In this document: positions 21,806-32,438 of the stretch, one piece after another | Layout: every line of letters begins with the position of its first letter | Numbering within the stretch: position 1 is the first letter of the stretch | Assembly: GCA_021234535.1 (NCBI GenBank) | Contig: CM037833.1 | Span: 26,586,892-26,650,891, forward strand | DNA from: Stichopus chloronotus | Lineage: Eukaryota; Echinodermata; Holothuroidea; Aspidochirotida; Stichopodidae | Reading direction: 5' to 3' | DNA length: 64,000 nucleotides | Notes under the pieces: model-generated | What the model saw: the letters and a program-made list of their open reading frames with translations, nothing else | Told to the model about the DNA's origin: nothing | The model's database searches: none | Program-made: the position numbers and the translations under genes

Positions 21806-23400
21806 ACGCACCCCCCCCCCCCCCCCCGGCATACTTGATCCTTTGGCGAACCCTCGTCACCCACAGTGCTTCTGATTTATATCCGCTCACGGGAAATTTT
21901 CATTCTTGTGTGCCTTGCCTTCGTGTTGATGTGAAGAGTTACTGGTCAAGTTGATGGTTCCACAAAACAAGGTAAGCTTAGAAATAATTTCTTTAACACC
22001 AGCATGTGCACTGTCGTCTGTGTAACAATGAAATAACATGAATAGTGGAAGTAATATGTTATGTTGGCACGGTCAATTAGCTATATTGCTGATGATCATG
22101 TTAGACCGACGGCATCCCTTGGCAGGCTACCACTGATGCATTCTGGGATATAAAAAGTAAAGAATGCTCCTTCAGTCACTTCGATATGTGTCACTATATG
22201 CCTAAAAAAGAAGATTGAAAGTACAAGGTTTTCAGTGCATTTACCGTCCTCAATTGGTAATTGTTGTTCATTACAGCGTTCCTATTATATAAAAATAAAA
22301 AAGAAATAATAACGATAAAAAAGAAATAATAATAATATTATTATTCATAATAATAATGATAATAATAATAATAATTATAATAATAATAGGCACCCGTTTC
22401 TTTGTCGGTGCTTTTCCTCCCCATAATGCACTGCGCTGGCGATTTGATCTTTTCACATGAATGAATGTTCTGGTCACAGAGAGGGATGTTTAATACCTCG
22501 TACACGTGGCTTTTCTTCACTAATTTATTGAAATTTTTATGTAGTTGTTTTTAATCGGCGTGTTATGCTGTCTGCACATCTTTGCTATATCCGTTGGCTA
22601 GAAGAGACAAAGTCTACTGCGAATTATGAGCTTAATAATTGTTTGTCGTCGTCGTCGTCAGGAATTGTGATCGTATGAAGTCATAAGTATTACAAAAGGA
22701 CATTTAAAGCATTGCGGATACATACACATTACGGATATAATCAAACACAAACCCTCGGACTGCAAAGGTTTATAGTGAGGAATCGATCAGTAAACTATAT
22801 ACATGTCGTGGACTAAGCATATGAGCTGATAACATATATTACATCAAACCACAATTCATGAGTCGTCGCAAATCGTCGCACCGTTCAATACATTTTGTGG
22901 GTGTGTGGGTAGGTGACAGTGTGCGTATACCTTAACTTTGTTGCACCCTACATGTGAATAAATCTACAAAACAGTGAAACCGGTTAAATTAGTGAGACAT
23001 CGATTTTCATTGCCCATCACCTGAAAGGATAGGGTACAAGTGTTGTTATTTGTGTATCATATCTTTTTTTATACACGGGCTTATTGTGAGGAATCTAGAC
23101 TACCAGTTTCCTTCACTTAACGTGTACATTGATACAGTAGCACAATACACATGTACACACTGCTGCATGCATTGTGGTACTAACTAAGGAATCTGAAATT
23201 TATTCGTCGCAAAACGACGCAAATCGCTCGATAGGCTATATCTAGTAAACCTTGTCCCTTGCACCATACACATAAACTGTACACAGTTGTACTGATTCCT
23301 GCATTCTGAATTTCACTTTCAACACCCACTGCTAAATGTTGTAAATTTCGTACGGGACCTTTGTTGCATCATACATTAACATACACTTTGCATCTGCACA
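21805..23400 (+). repeat. Array unit U2 (about 1.6 kb)
   Basis: Same order as U1. The hydrophobic exon copy A2 keeps the donor GTAAGC at 21972, but the tryptophan codon of MWRVTG is TGA (21932-21934), so it is not translatable through. An AAT/ATT microsatellite (about 22300-22390) has expanded in this unit. TATAAA lies at 22149 and the CGTCG motif at 23205. Confidence 0.7.
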
Positions 23401-24735
23401 CACACGCACCTCCCCGGCATACTTGATCCTTTGGCGAACCTTCGTCACCCACAGTGCTTCTGATTTGTATCCGCTCACGGGGAATATTCATTCTTGTGTT
23501 CCTCGCCTTCGTGTCGATGTGGAGAGTTACTGGTCAAGTTGATGGTTTCACAAAAGAAGGTAAGTTCAGAAATAATTTCTTTAACACCAGCATGTGCACT
23601 GTCGTCTGTGTGACTATGAAATCACATGAGTAGAGGAAGTAATATGTTATGTTGGCAAAGGTAATTAGCTATATTGCCAATCGTCACGTTAGAGCGACGG
23701 CATCCCTTAGCAGGCTACTACTGGTGCAATCTGGGATATAAAAAGTAAAGAATGCTCCTTCCGTCGCTTGGATATGTACACTATATGCCTAAGAAATATG
23801 ATTGAAAATACAAGGTTTCAGGACATTTACGGTCTTTAATTGGTAATTGTTGTACTTTATAGTGTTCCTATTATATTAAAAAAAAATAATAATAAAAAAC
23901 AAGGCAACCGTTTCTCTGTCGGCACTTTTCGTCCCCATAATGTTTAAATGGGTTATAAATTTATATTTTTTTTCATCAGTTTGTGAATACAGCGTGTTAT
24001 TCATATTTGTTGTGTCACGAACACTGAAGGACACGGACGAAAAAGTTGCTGTCAGATTTTAAATGACTAGATACATGAACTGGGTTAAGCATATTGGGTC
24101 TTGGTCGGTGTGAGTCTATAGCTCTTTCGACGGCAGCCTTGTTAGATTTAAAATAGAGTTAATTTAAATATCATGTGACAGGCATCTAGAAAAAAAAGAC
24201 TGTCTTTATTCGAAGTAGAGTAAAATACTGAATAAAAATCCATTGGAATTGGTTTATATCTGTGTTTCAGAAAAGGCTTTTCAAAGTTTAACCCAATGCA
24301 AGCATGGTGACGTGGAGTGTTGCACAGTGTCAATATTTCTCCTACTATTGCTATATAAAGTGCCTCTTGTTACTTGTTCTCTGGCTTACACATTGGCAAG
24401 TGATATCCACATTTGTAAAGGAGCAAATACATCCTTATAAAACAAAACCCTCCGGACATACACGATTGTATTTTTTTTTCAAAAAGAGGTTAAGTACTAT
24501 ATAGCATAAAACATATCATGCGAGTCCCTGTATTGAACAATTTGTACACTTAGCCAATGTGTATTCATGATTCAGGTATAATATAGGAATTCGTCCGCAA
24601 AAATTGTCAATACTCGATTGATAGAGCCAATGTTCCAAATTGTTATTTACATGTCATACAACCTTTAGAGGAACTCGAATTTAAAATACTGAAAACAACA
24701 TCAGTATGCCTGGTATTGGCCAAGATTACGTTCAC
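23400..24735 (+). repeat. Array unit U3, shortened and fused to an older unit type
   Basis: The first 540 bp match the other units, with copy A3 reading FILVFLAFVSMWRVTG and an intact donor GTAAGT at 23560. At about 23940 the sequence switches to a stretch that matches 16.1-16.4 kb (GGTCTTGGTCGGTGTGAGTC against the 16.2 kb copy). This suggests unequal exchange between unit types. Confidence 0.6.
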
Positions 24736-24739
24736 GTAG

Positions 24740-24908
24740 ATGATGTCACAGATCTTCAGCATATTCTGTATATATCGACGTTTTGCGTCGGCGATCAGCC
24801 ACAGTGCTTCCGTTTATATCCGCACACTGGGAATTTTCACTATTGTGTGTCTTGCCTTCGTGTTGATGTGGAGAGTTACTGGTCAAGTTGATGCTTCCAC
24901 AAAAGAAG
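24740..24908 (+). CDS. Intact signal-type first exon (array copy A4)
   Basis: ATG at 24740 opens a frame of 56 codons plus one base, ending in GAAG|GTAAGT at 24909 (phase 1). It starts MMSQIFSIFCIYRRFASA, and the hydrophobic core LGIFTIVCLAFVLMW is followed by RVTGQVDASTKEG, which would suit a signal peptide cut near VTG-QVD. It is the only one of six array copies with both an in-frame ATG and an intact donor. No following exon in phase 1 could be assigned with confidence, so the rest of the gene is unknown. The long region before the hydrophobic core is unusual for a signal peptide and could instead place the segment as a signal anchor. Confidence 0.45.
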
Positions 24909-24909
24909 G

Positions 24910-26230
24910 TAAGTTCAGAAATAATTTTTTTAACACCAGCATGTGCATTGTCGTCTGTGTGGCAGTGAAACAACATACGAAGAAGTAATATGTAACGTTG
25001 GCAAGGGTAGTTAGCGATATTGCCAATCGTCACGTTAGACCCACGGCATCCCTTGGTAGGCTACCACTGATACAATATGGGATATAAAAAGTAAAGAATG
25101 CTCCTTCAGTCGCTTGGATATGTTCACTATATGCCTAGAAAAAACAATTGAAAATATAAGGTTTTCATTACATTTATCGTCCTTAATTGGTAATTGTTGT
25201 TCATTACAGCGTTCCTATTATATAAAAATAAAAAAGAACTAATAATAACAATAATAATAAAAAAAAAGGCACCCGTTTCTCTGTCGGTGCTTTTCCTCCC
25301 CATAATGCACTGCGTTGGCGATTTGATCTTTTCACATGAATGAATCGTCTGGTCTCAGAGAGGGATGTTTAATTCTTCGTACACGTGGCTTTTCTTCACT
25401 AATATATTGCAATTTTCATGTAGTTGTTTTAAAAGGCATGTTATTCTGTCTGTAGCCTAAACCTTTGTTATATCCGTTGCCTGGAAGTGACAAAGTCTAC
25501 CGCGTGTGAGCTTAATAATTGTCTGACGTCAGGAGTTGTGATCCTATCAAGTCATAAGTATTATTAAAGGACATTTAAAGCATTGCAGATACATATACAT
25601 TATGGTTATTATCGAACACAAACCCTCGTAATGCTGAGGTTTATTGTGAGCAATCGATCAGTAAACTACATGTCGTGGACTAAACATGAGTCATCGCAAA
25701 TCGTCGCAACGTTCAAGACAATTTGTGGGTGTGTGATTAGGTGACAGTGTGTATACCTTAACTTTGTTGCACCCTACATGTGAATAAATCTACAAAACAG
25801 TGAAACCGGTTAAATTAGTGAGACATCGATTTTCATTGCCCATCGCCTGAAAGGATAGGGTACAAGTGTTGTTATTTGTGTATCATATCTTTTTTTTATA
25901 CACGGGCTTATTGTGATGAATCTAGACTATCAGTTTCCTTCACTTAACGTGTACACTGATACGGTAACACAATACACATGTACACACTGCTGCATGCATT
26001 GTGGTACTAACTACGGAATCTGAAATTTATTCGTCGCAAAACGACGCAAATCGCTCGATAGGCTATATCTAGTAAACCTTGTCCCTTGCACCATACACGT
26101 AAACTGTACACAGTTGTACTGATTCCTGCATTCTGAATTTCACTTTCAACACGCACTGCTAAATGTTGTGAATTTCGTACGGGACCTTTGTTGCATCATA
26201 CATTAACATACACTTTGCATCTGCACACAC
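24910..26230 (+). repeat. Array unit U4
   Basis: Downstream part of the unit that starts with exon A4. It carries TATAAA at 25083, an AAT/AAC-rich run near 25235-25267, the GGTTTATTGTGAGCAATCG block (somewhat shortened) and the CGTCG motif at 26031. It ends at the poly-C tract of U5. Confidence 0.7.
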
Positions 26231-27480
26231 ACGCACCCCCCCCCCCCCCGGGCATACTTGATCCTTTGGCGAACCTTCGTCACCCACAGTGCTTCTGATT
26301 TATATCCACGCACGGGGAATTTTCATTCTTGTGTGCCTTGCCTTCGTGTCGATGTGGAGAGTTACTGGTCAAGTTGATGGTTTCACAAAAGAAGGTAAGT
26401 TCAGAAATAATTTCTTTAACACCAGCATGTGCACTGTCGTCTGTGTGACTATGAAATCACATGAACAGAAGAAGTAATATCTAATGTTGGCAAGGGTAAT
26501 TAGCGATATTGCCAATCGTCACGTTAGAACGACGCCATCCCTTAGCAAGCTACCACTGATGCAATCTGGGATATAAAATGTAAAGAATGCTCCTTCCGTC
26601 TCTTGGATATGTACACTATATGCCTAAAAAAGAAGATTGAAAGTGCAAGGTTTTCAGTACATTTGCCGTCTTTAATTGGTCATTGTTGTGCATTACAGTG
26701 TTCTTATCATAGAAATGAATAGAAAAAAAAAAAAAAAAACTATCCACCCGTTTCTCTGTCGGCACTTTTCGTCCCCATAATTCACTGCGCAAGCTATTTG
26801 ATCTTTTCACGTGTATAAACCTTCTGGTCACAGAGAGGGATGTTTAATACTTCGTACACGTGGCTTTTCTTCACTAATTTATTGAAATTTGTATGTAGTT
26901 GTTTTTAATCGGCGTGTTATTCTGTCTGCACATCTTTGCTATATCCGTTGGCTAGAAGAGACAAAGTCTACTGCGAATTATGAGCTTAATAATTGTTTGT
27001 CGTCGTCGTCGTCGTCAGGAATTGTGATCGTATGAAGTCATAAGTATTACAAAAGGACATTTAAAGCATTGCGGATACATACACATTACGGATATAATCA
27101 AACACAAACCCTCGTACTGCAAAGGTTTATAGTGAGGAATCGATCAGTAAACTATATACATGTCGTGGACTAAACATGTGTGCTGATAACATATATTTAC
27201 ATCAAACCACAATTCATGAGTCGACGCAAACCGTCGGAACGTTCAAGACATTTTGAGTGTGTTCGGGCGCTCTTGTACGTACGTGAGCGTTTGGGTGCGT
27301 GTGTGTGAATTTTGTGGCAGCCTACATGTAAATAAATCTACAAAACGGTGAAACTGGTTAATTTACAGAGAGACTGATCTTCAGCTATTGCCCCAAGGAC
27401 AGGGCACAAGTGTTTATATCTATCATATTCTTGTGTGAGTTTAAAATAAATGTGCTCGAAATTTAGTCGTCCCAAAACGA
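26230..27480 (+). repeat. Array unit U5 and array end
   Basis: Copy A5 of the hydrophobic exon reads ARGIFILVCLAFVSMWRVTG with a donor GTAAGT at 26395. Upstream, the frame is open to a TGA without an ATG. A CACCCACAG just before could act as a phase-1 acceptor, which would make it an internal exon. TATAAA is at 26572 and the GTC run near 27000 is longer than in other units. The last CGTCG motif (about 27467) is altered (CGTCCCAAAACGACG), and similarity to other units ends near 27480. Confidence 0.65.
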
Positions 27481-30330
27481 CGGAGACTTGACCAAAAAAA
27501 AAAAAAAATTAAGCATGGCATCACACTGCTATATGAAATGTTTACACACCAACACAACAAAATCGTTTCTAAAAGTATGGTGACTGCTATCTTGCAAAAA
27601 AAAAAAAAAAAAATTAAACTGAAACTCAAAACTTTGAACTGCTTGGTGGTGTCATGCTGGTTTGCGGGAGACAATGACGTGAAAAAAACAGTTATTTTCC
27701 GATCCACCTGCTGTTTTTGGATGGTTACACTACAAACAAGTCAGTATAACTAAAAGGATTACCCACAAATTATGTCGTGTAGGAAAGTATGCTCATTGCT
27801 CAATTTGGAAATTCGAATGAGAGATCTTCAAAACTAGTCGGTCAGCCTGTACTAGTATATGTTTAGTAAATAGTAAAAAACTTCTTAAGTAAATTGTTAG
27901 TAAGTATATGTTAAGTAAATTAGTAAAAACTGGTATATGTTTATGTGAAATTCAAAACAAGTGCAATATCTCTGCTGAATAGAGGCTCTTTCACAAATAT
28001 AGAGAGAGGGAGGTGGAGAGAGGTGGGTGGAGATAGAGGTGGGTGAATGAAGAGAGGGAAAAATACTCCAGCAGTGAATTCTTTGTCTGTTTGTTCACCT
28101 CGATGCTGTCGGTTTGATGTGAACTTCGACACTGATAGGGTATAGTACTCTCTCTTCGTTACTCTGTACAGTCTGCACTCATCATCTCTCAGATATGTCA
28201 GAAGCTACTTTAAGGTGCACAACAGCAACGTGGTTAGAGTCTAATTCTATGTAAGGGTGTGTGTTTCTGTTCGCTCTCTAAAAAAATGTTCTTTATGAGC
28301 AAAGTGTTCTTCCAGCTACACAAATGGCTCAAAAAGAACCATAGTTTCTTACGTAATTCCCTTAAATTCTTCTCAAAGGGTTCACACTGAAGGACAATGA
28401 TATAACCTTTTTTAGCAGGGTGCGTTTGTGATTTAATTCCTTGTTTTGCGATTGAAAGCGTCTCCTAATCAATTCCATTCAATCGTGCTTGGCGTATAAT
28501 CAAGGACATAACACTACTTGTTTTTCTGTGGCATAACGGAAGCGTGTAAACCTACCACCTGTTAATTGTTCCCCGCCCCCTAAAAAAGAAAAAAAAAACA
28601 AAACACGTTCACGTTTGACCCTAAACGCAAAACAAGACCCATCATCTCGACTGATGTTATTAATGTTAAATGGGTCAGAGCCAGGTGAGACATACTGGTC
28701 TCCGCTACAATACATCAAGATCTGTTACATCATAGAAAGCACAATGCTTTCTTGGTAATTGAATGTAGTAGGAAAGTGGGTAAACGGCAAAGGCAAACGG
28801 CTTTATCTTGTTGGAGGTTAGGCAGAGGTGTACTGAAACGTAGTAGACTCTAAACTTCCTCGTTTCTATTCTCTCCTTTTCAGTATATAAAATATTTAAC
28901 GGGTTAACTATTTACTCAAAAACTAAAAAAATATTTTTGCTCACGTCTCAAGTGGTAAGTCTGACGGTCCTTTACAAACACACATGCGCGCGCACACAGC
29001 TTTGTTTTCCATTCATTCCGAGGACCACCTCATTGTGCTTTCATTGTGTTTTTTCTTCCTCAACCCTAACCTTTACAATACACTCTATATTGTTAATCTT
29101 GAGAGGACCGGAAAAATCTGTTGAATTTTCTACAGAGGACCTAAAATCTATTGTTTCAGTCCTCGATCCCACCCGAAAACAAGGCCACACGCACAAGTAC
29201 ACACACACACACTCTCACACCACACCACACCACACCACACCACACCACACCACACCACATAAAAAATCTTTTGTTCGTCACAGTAATAGTTTTTCTTTCT
29301 GAAGGGACGGACACTCATGCAAACTTGATAAATCCTATCTGGTCTCAGAAACTCCGGTGTCCTTTGCAGTTAAAATTGAAGGGCGGCTGATTGATTCAAT
29401 CATGATTTTGTACACTGACGAGCGACTCAAAGACTAAATTTGTACAGAAGACTAGCAGAACAATAAAGGGTAGAGTTCGAATACTATGACAGTAAGGGAA
29501 ATCTCACTACCTTAAGAAAAATAAAAGAAAAAGAAAAAAAAAATCTTTTATACACCACATTGAGCACTGTATGCAGTGTGCTAATTAGGAAACCAAACTG
29601 GTGGCAAAATATTCAGATATTGTTTCAGAGAGCTTCGTGTAATGATACTGTTGCAGATTTATGTTTCTCGTCCACGCACGCACCCACTGTATGCAATATG
29701 ATTGCGTACGTACCTGAAAAGTAAAAACATTGAAATTTCATCTCCAGAAGGTTGGTAAGGCTTTTAATTGCACCATTCAGACAACGTGGGAAAACAAATA
29801 GCTAGGTTTCAGTTGGTTTATTCTGCCACATTATTTTAAATTCTCCCAACAGAACGATAGAAAGAATACGATATTGTAATGGCCAACAGTTTTCATTCAA
29901 ATCAAAAGAGTGATTCTTTGAACAAGCCAATGGGAAGTATACTAGTACTGAATATTTAGCTAGTCAAAGCAAATCTGGATCACGGACGCCGCAATGTTGT
30001 GATGAGTTCGTAGGTTATTTGTAAATGTAGTGCTTCCTTTTACCAAACAGGCCTACTACAATTCCCGATACCTATCAAGGAGCCACGACTTGAGTAGTGT
30101 GTTTTTGATACACTAGTGAGACCTGCACTGTTGCATATTCATTATGTAGGCGGTTACAGTAAGAACCGTTAGTTTTCAAATATGATTTCTGTGTTTTACT
30201 GTCTTTATGCCAATTCTGTTTCTTTTCAAAGTAGTTACTATCATTTTCCTTCATTGAAAGACATAGTCCGTTCATGTACAACTTCGCGTGTACATTTAAA
30301 AATAAAGAAAAGATCAAACGTAAGCTTATC
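27480..30330. other. Non-coding, simple repeats
   Basis: Poly-A/T tracts (27495, 27598), a short TAGTAAAT repetition (27860-27930), a purine-rich GAGAGG stretch (28000-28060) and a CCACA pentamer run (29217-29259) are present. No exon with splice support was found. Confidence 0.45.
29217..29259. repeat. (CCACA)n pentamer microsatellite
   Basis: About eight uninterrupted CCACA units follow a CA-rich stretch. Open frames through it encode only His-Thr-Thr repeats. Confidence 0.9.
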
Positions 30331-30342
30331 CTTCTTTTTTCA

Positions 30343-30690
30343 GTACACACTCAATCACTTTATGAAACGAAAACAAAAACGTCGCAAAACGTCGCTGAAT
30401 TTGCAAACAGCAGGCTACAGTACAGGGAACTCTTCCCCAAGGGGAATAGTACGCGTAAACGTACGCGTGTGACTGACAACAATGTTCTCTCATATCTTTG
30501 CCTAGACACTAACAGATACAACTCAGACATGTACATGGGGGTGGGGGGAATTCAAAGCACAATATTGCGCAAAGTAGATATATATTTCGAAATATGTATA
30601 CATGCTACGGAAGCGAACAAGGGACATAGCATTGAGTTACCAAGTTTACGAAACAACAATTGTCTGCAAATTGGAGAGTTTACAACATGA
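30343..30690 (+). CDS. Candidate exon of unknown function
   Basis: A strong acceptor (CTTCTTTTTTCAG ending at 30342) opens a phase-1 frame that runs 115 codons to a stop at 30688-30690. It begins VHTQSLYETKTKTSQNVAEF and contains KRTRVTDNN and LDTNRYNSDMYMG. No family is recognised. The phase agrees with that of the IgSF exons in the window, and the CGTCGCAAAACGTCG motif of the 16-27 kb array lies within it (about 30380), which argues that it may be repeat-derived. It could be a chance frame. Confidence 0.2.
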   Translation, partial: VHTQSLYETKTKTSQNVAEFANSRLQYRELFPKGNSTRKRTRVTDNNVLSYLCLDTNRYNSDMYMGVGGIQSTILRKVDIYFEICIHATEANKGHSIELPSLRNNNCLQIGEFTT

Positions 30691-30829
30691 AAACGTGACA
30701 AAATTTTGTGATAGAAAGAGGATCTCGTCAAGGCATGATTTTCAGTCAAATTGACAACTTGCAGCTTTGCTGTCTACTTTGGTAGTTTCATAACGCTAAA
30801 GATTCACACACAAAGATAATGCTGAAAGG

Positions 30830-30985
30830 TGTTTTTGATGACCTGTGACCTTTAACCTGTGACGTCATCGGTCGGACGACACTACACGTCTTGTACTCGG
30901 GCACCTACTTTCCGAGTTTGAAGTTCATCCGACTTCCGTCTAGGAGGAGATCGTGACACACTTTGTGTTTGCAAAAACACCTACC
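30830..30985. repeat. Degenerate copy of the TGACCTTTGACC repeat family
   Basis: TGACCTGTGACCTTTAACC is followed by GTTTGAAGTTCATCCGACTT and AGGAGATCGTG, in the same order as in the 15.4 kb array. It is a single diverged unit. Confidence 0.5.
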
Positions 30986-31344
30986 GTTTACAGCACCAGT
31001 AGGGGATATGGGCCCTAACACGTAATCATGGGTATCCCCATTTTTAAGATGATGCCCCCCTTTTACTAGTATTTAGTCTTGCGTGTATCCCCAAATGCAC
31101 TCCAAAACGAGCATGTGTATATTTTACACATGAACGCGCCCACACCTATGCACATGTATTAATCTATAGAATAAGAGAATGTGGAAATATTCAGCTAGAC
31201 ATTTAAGTAAATGTTGAGAACACATATCTGATAGCTAAATTTGGATCATGGTAAAATATACAGAGCCCGGGTTATCACCAGTTTGACGTCCATCCCATTT
31301 TAACATCGGCTAAGTGCCGATCTGCGTCTTTTACGAGTAAATAC

Positions 31345-31400
31345 CCCCCGCACACACACACACACACACACACATAGGTACACACACACAAGCAAACACA
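31345..31400. repeat. CA microsatellite
   Basis: An almost pure CA run of about 30 nt followed by interrupted CACACA words. It lies in non-coding sequence. Confidence 0.9.
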
Positions 31401-32374
31401 CATTTCGCCACCACTTCTCACCCCTGACCTCAATCGGTAATCTAGAACTATGTCATTTGTATACAGTAAGGTACCCACATAAGGACTACTGACTCACCTA
31501 GTTTCAGTTACATACCACGAGGGATGAAAGGCGGTTGTACCAATTAAATATGGAATGTGAGTTGTACTGCCAATTTTCTTGTCATCTGCCTTTGTTATTT
31601 GTTAGTAGTTCTGTGAAGGGGAATGAAGGGGAATGATCACCTGTCACAAAATGTGAATAAGAACCCTGCACGTATTTTCCAGATATTTGAATATGAAAAT
31701 TGTTTCGCCACATTTGTTGCCTCTACAAAATTCAAACTCTTTAAGAAAGCATAGTTCTGTATTAAACCACACTTACTTGAAATCAAACAGAACAATACGG
31801 ACATAATGAAGAACTGGGGCGGTAAATGTTCATATTCCAGCTTTTAAAGTGTCGGCTCAACCCGCAGATAACGGAGTAAAAGAAATATGTAAGTTTGTCA
31901 TTTGATCACACAGGTCGCGATGTCCTATACAGAAAACACTGATCCCCTCTCACAGGATAACAAAAGACTCTAAACACTCAAAAAAAAAAAAATGAAAGAT
32001 TTCTTTTTCTTTAACTGTGTTGTCACTGATTTTGTTATCCTCATCGTAAACATACCAAGAAAGCGTAAGTTGAAGAGATGCCACGTTTGATATGAAGCGA
32101 CATATTGAAAATGTACCCTATATTTTTCTACCACAGTACTGTTTAATATTGAAAAAAGACAGTTCATGATCATTGAAGTTTATCTTAATAAAATACGCCC
32201 TCCTTTTACTGCGGAGGGACTTACTTTCCGTATAAAGTTTACTATATCTTTCATTATAATAAATTTATGTCTTTACATTTATATTTTTATATCATTATAT
32301 CTGTAAAACATGACATCGGAAAGACTGTTTTGTACATGTTTAATTTTCTTTAACTTCCTTTGTATGCAGTCATC

Positions 32375-32438
32375 ATGACGCCTGCGTTCTTTGGAACAAC
32401 GATGGTACTGATGATTTTTTATTTTCCAATAGTAGAAG
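32375..32438 (+). CDS. Receptor exon 1: signal peptide
   Basis: ATG at 32375 gives MTPAFFGTTMVLMIFYFPIVE and ends GAAG|GTAATA in phase 1. The hydrophobic core MVLMIFYF and the small-residue end fit an ER signal peptide. A possible acceptor (TTTGTATGCAG, ending 32370) lies just before the ATG, so there may be an upstream 5' UTR exon. The following intron is about 2.4 kb. Confidence 0.65.

Larger units (their letters stand above)
16140..27480 (+). repeat. Complex segmental array with signal-exon units
   Basis: Long blocks recur in the same orientation. The hydrophobic exon plus donor occurs at about 16.5, 20.4, 21.9, 23.5, 24.9 and 26.4 kb. GGTTTATAGTGAGCAATCGA-type sequence occurs at about 17.69, 21.17, 22.77, 25.64 and 27.12 kb. 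ATCGAT..TTCATTGCCCATC sequence occurs at 17.92, 21.40, 23.0 and 25.83 kb. The inverted CGTCG motif is at 17.34, 18.10, 21.61, 23.20, 26.03 and 27.47 kb. From 20.3 kb on, the order is regular with a period of 1.35-1.59 kb. Identity between the last units looks high by eye, so amplification is fairly recent. The third unit is shortened and joined to a stretch (23.94-24.79 kb) that resembles 16.1-16.4 kb. Confidence 0.8.

Noticed and set aside
28937..29302. 121-codon open frame with His/Thr repeats
   Set aside because: Half of it is the translated CA and CCACA microsatellite.
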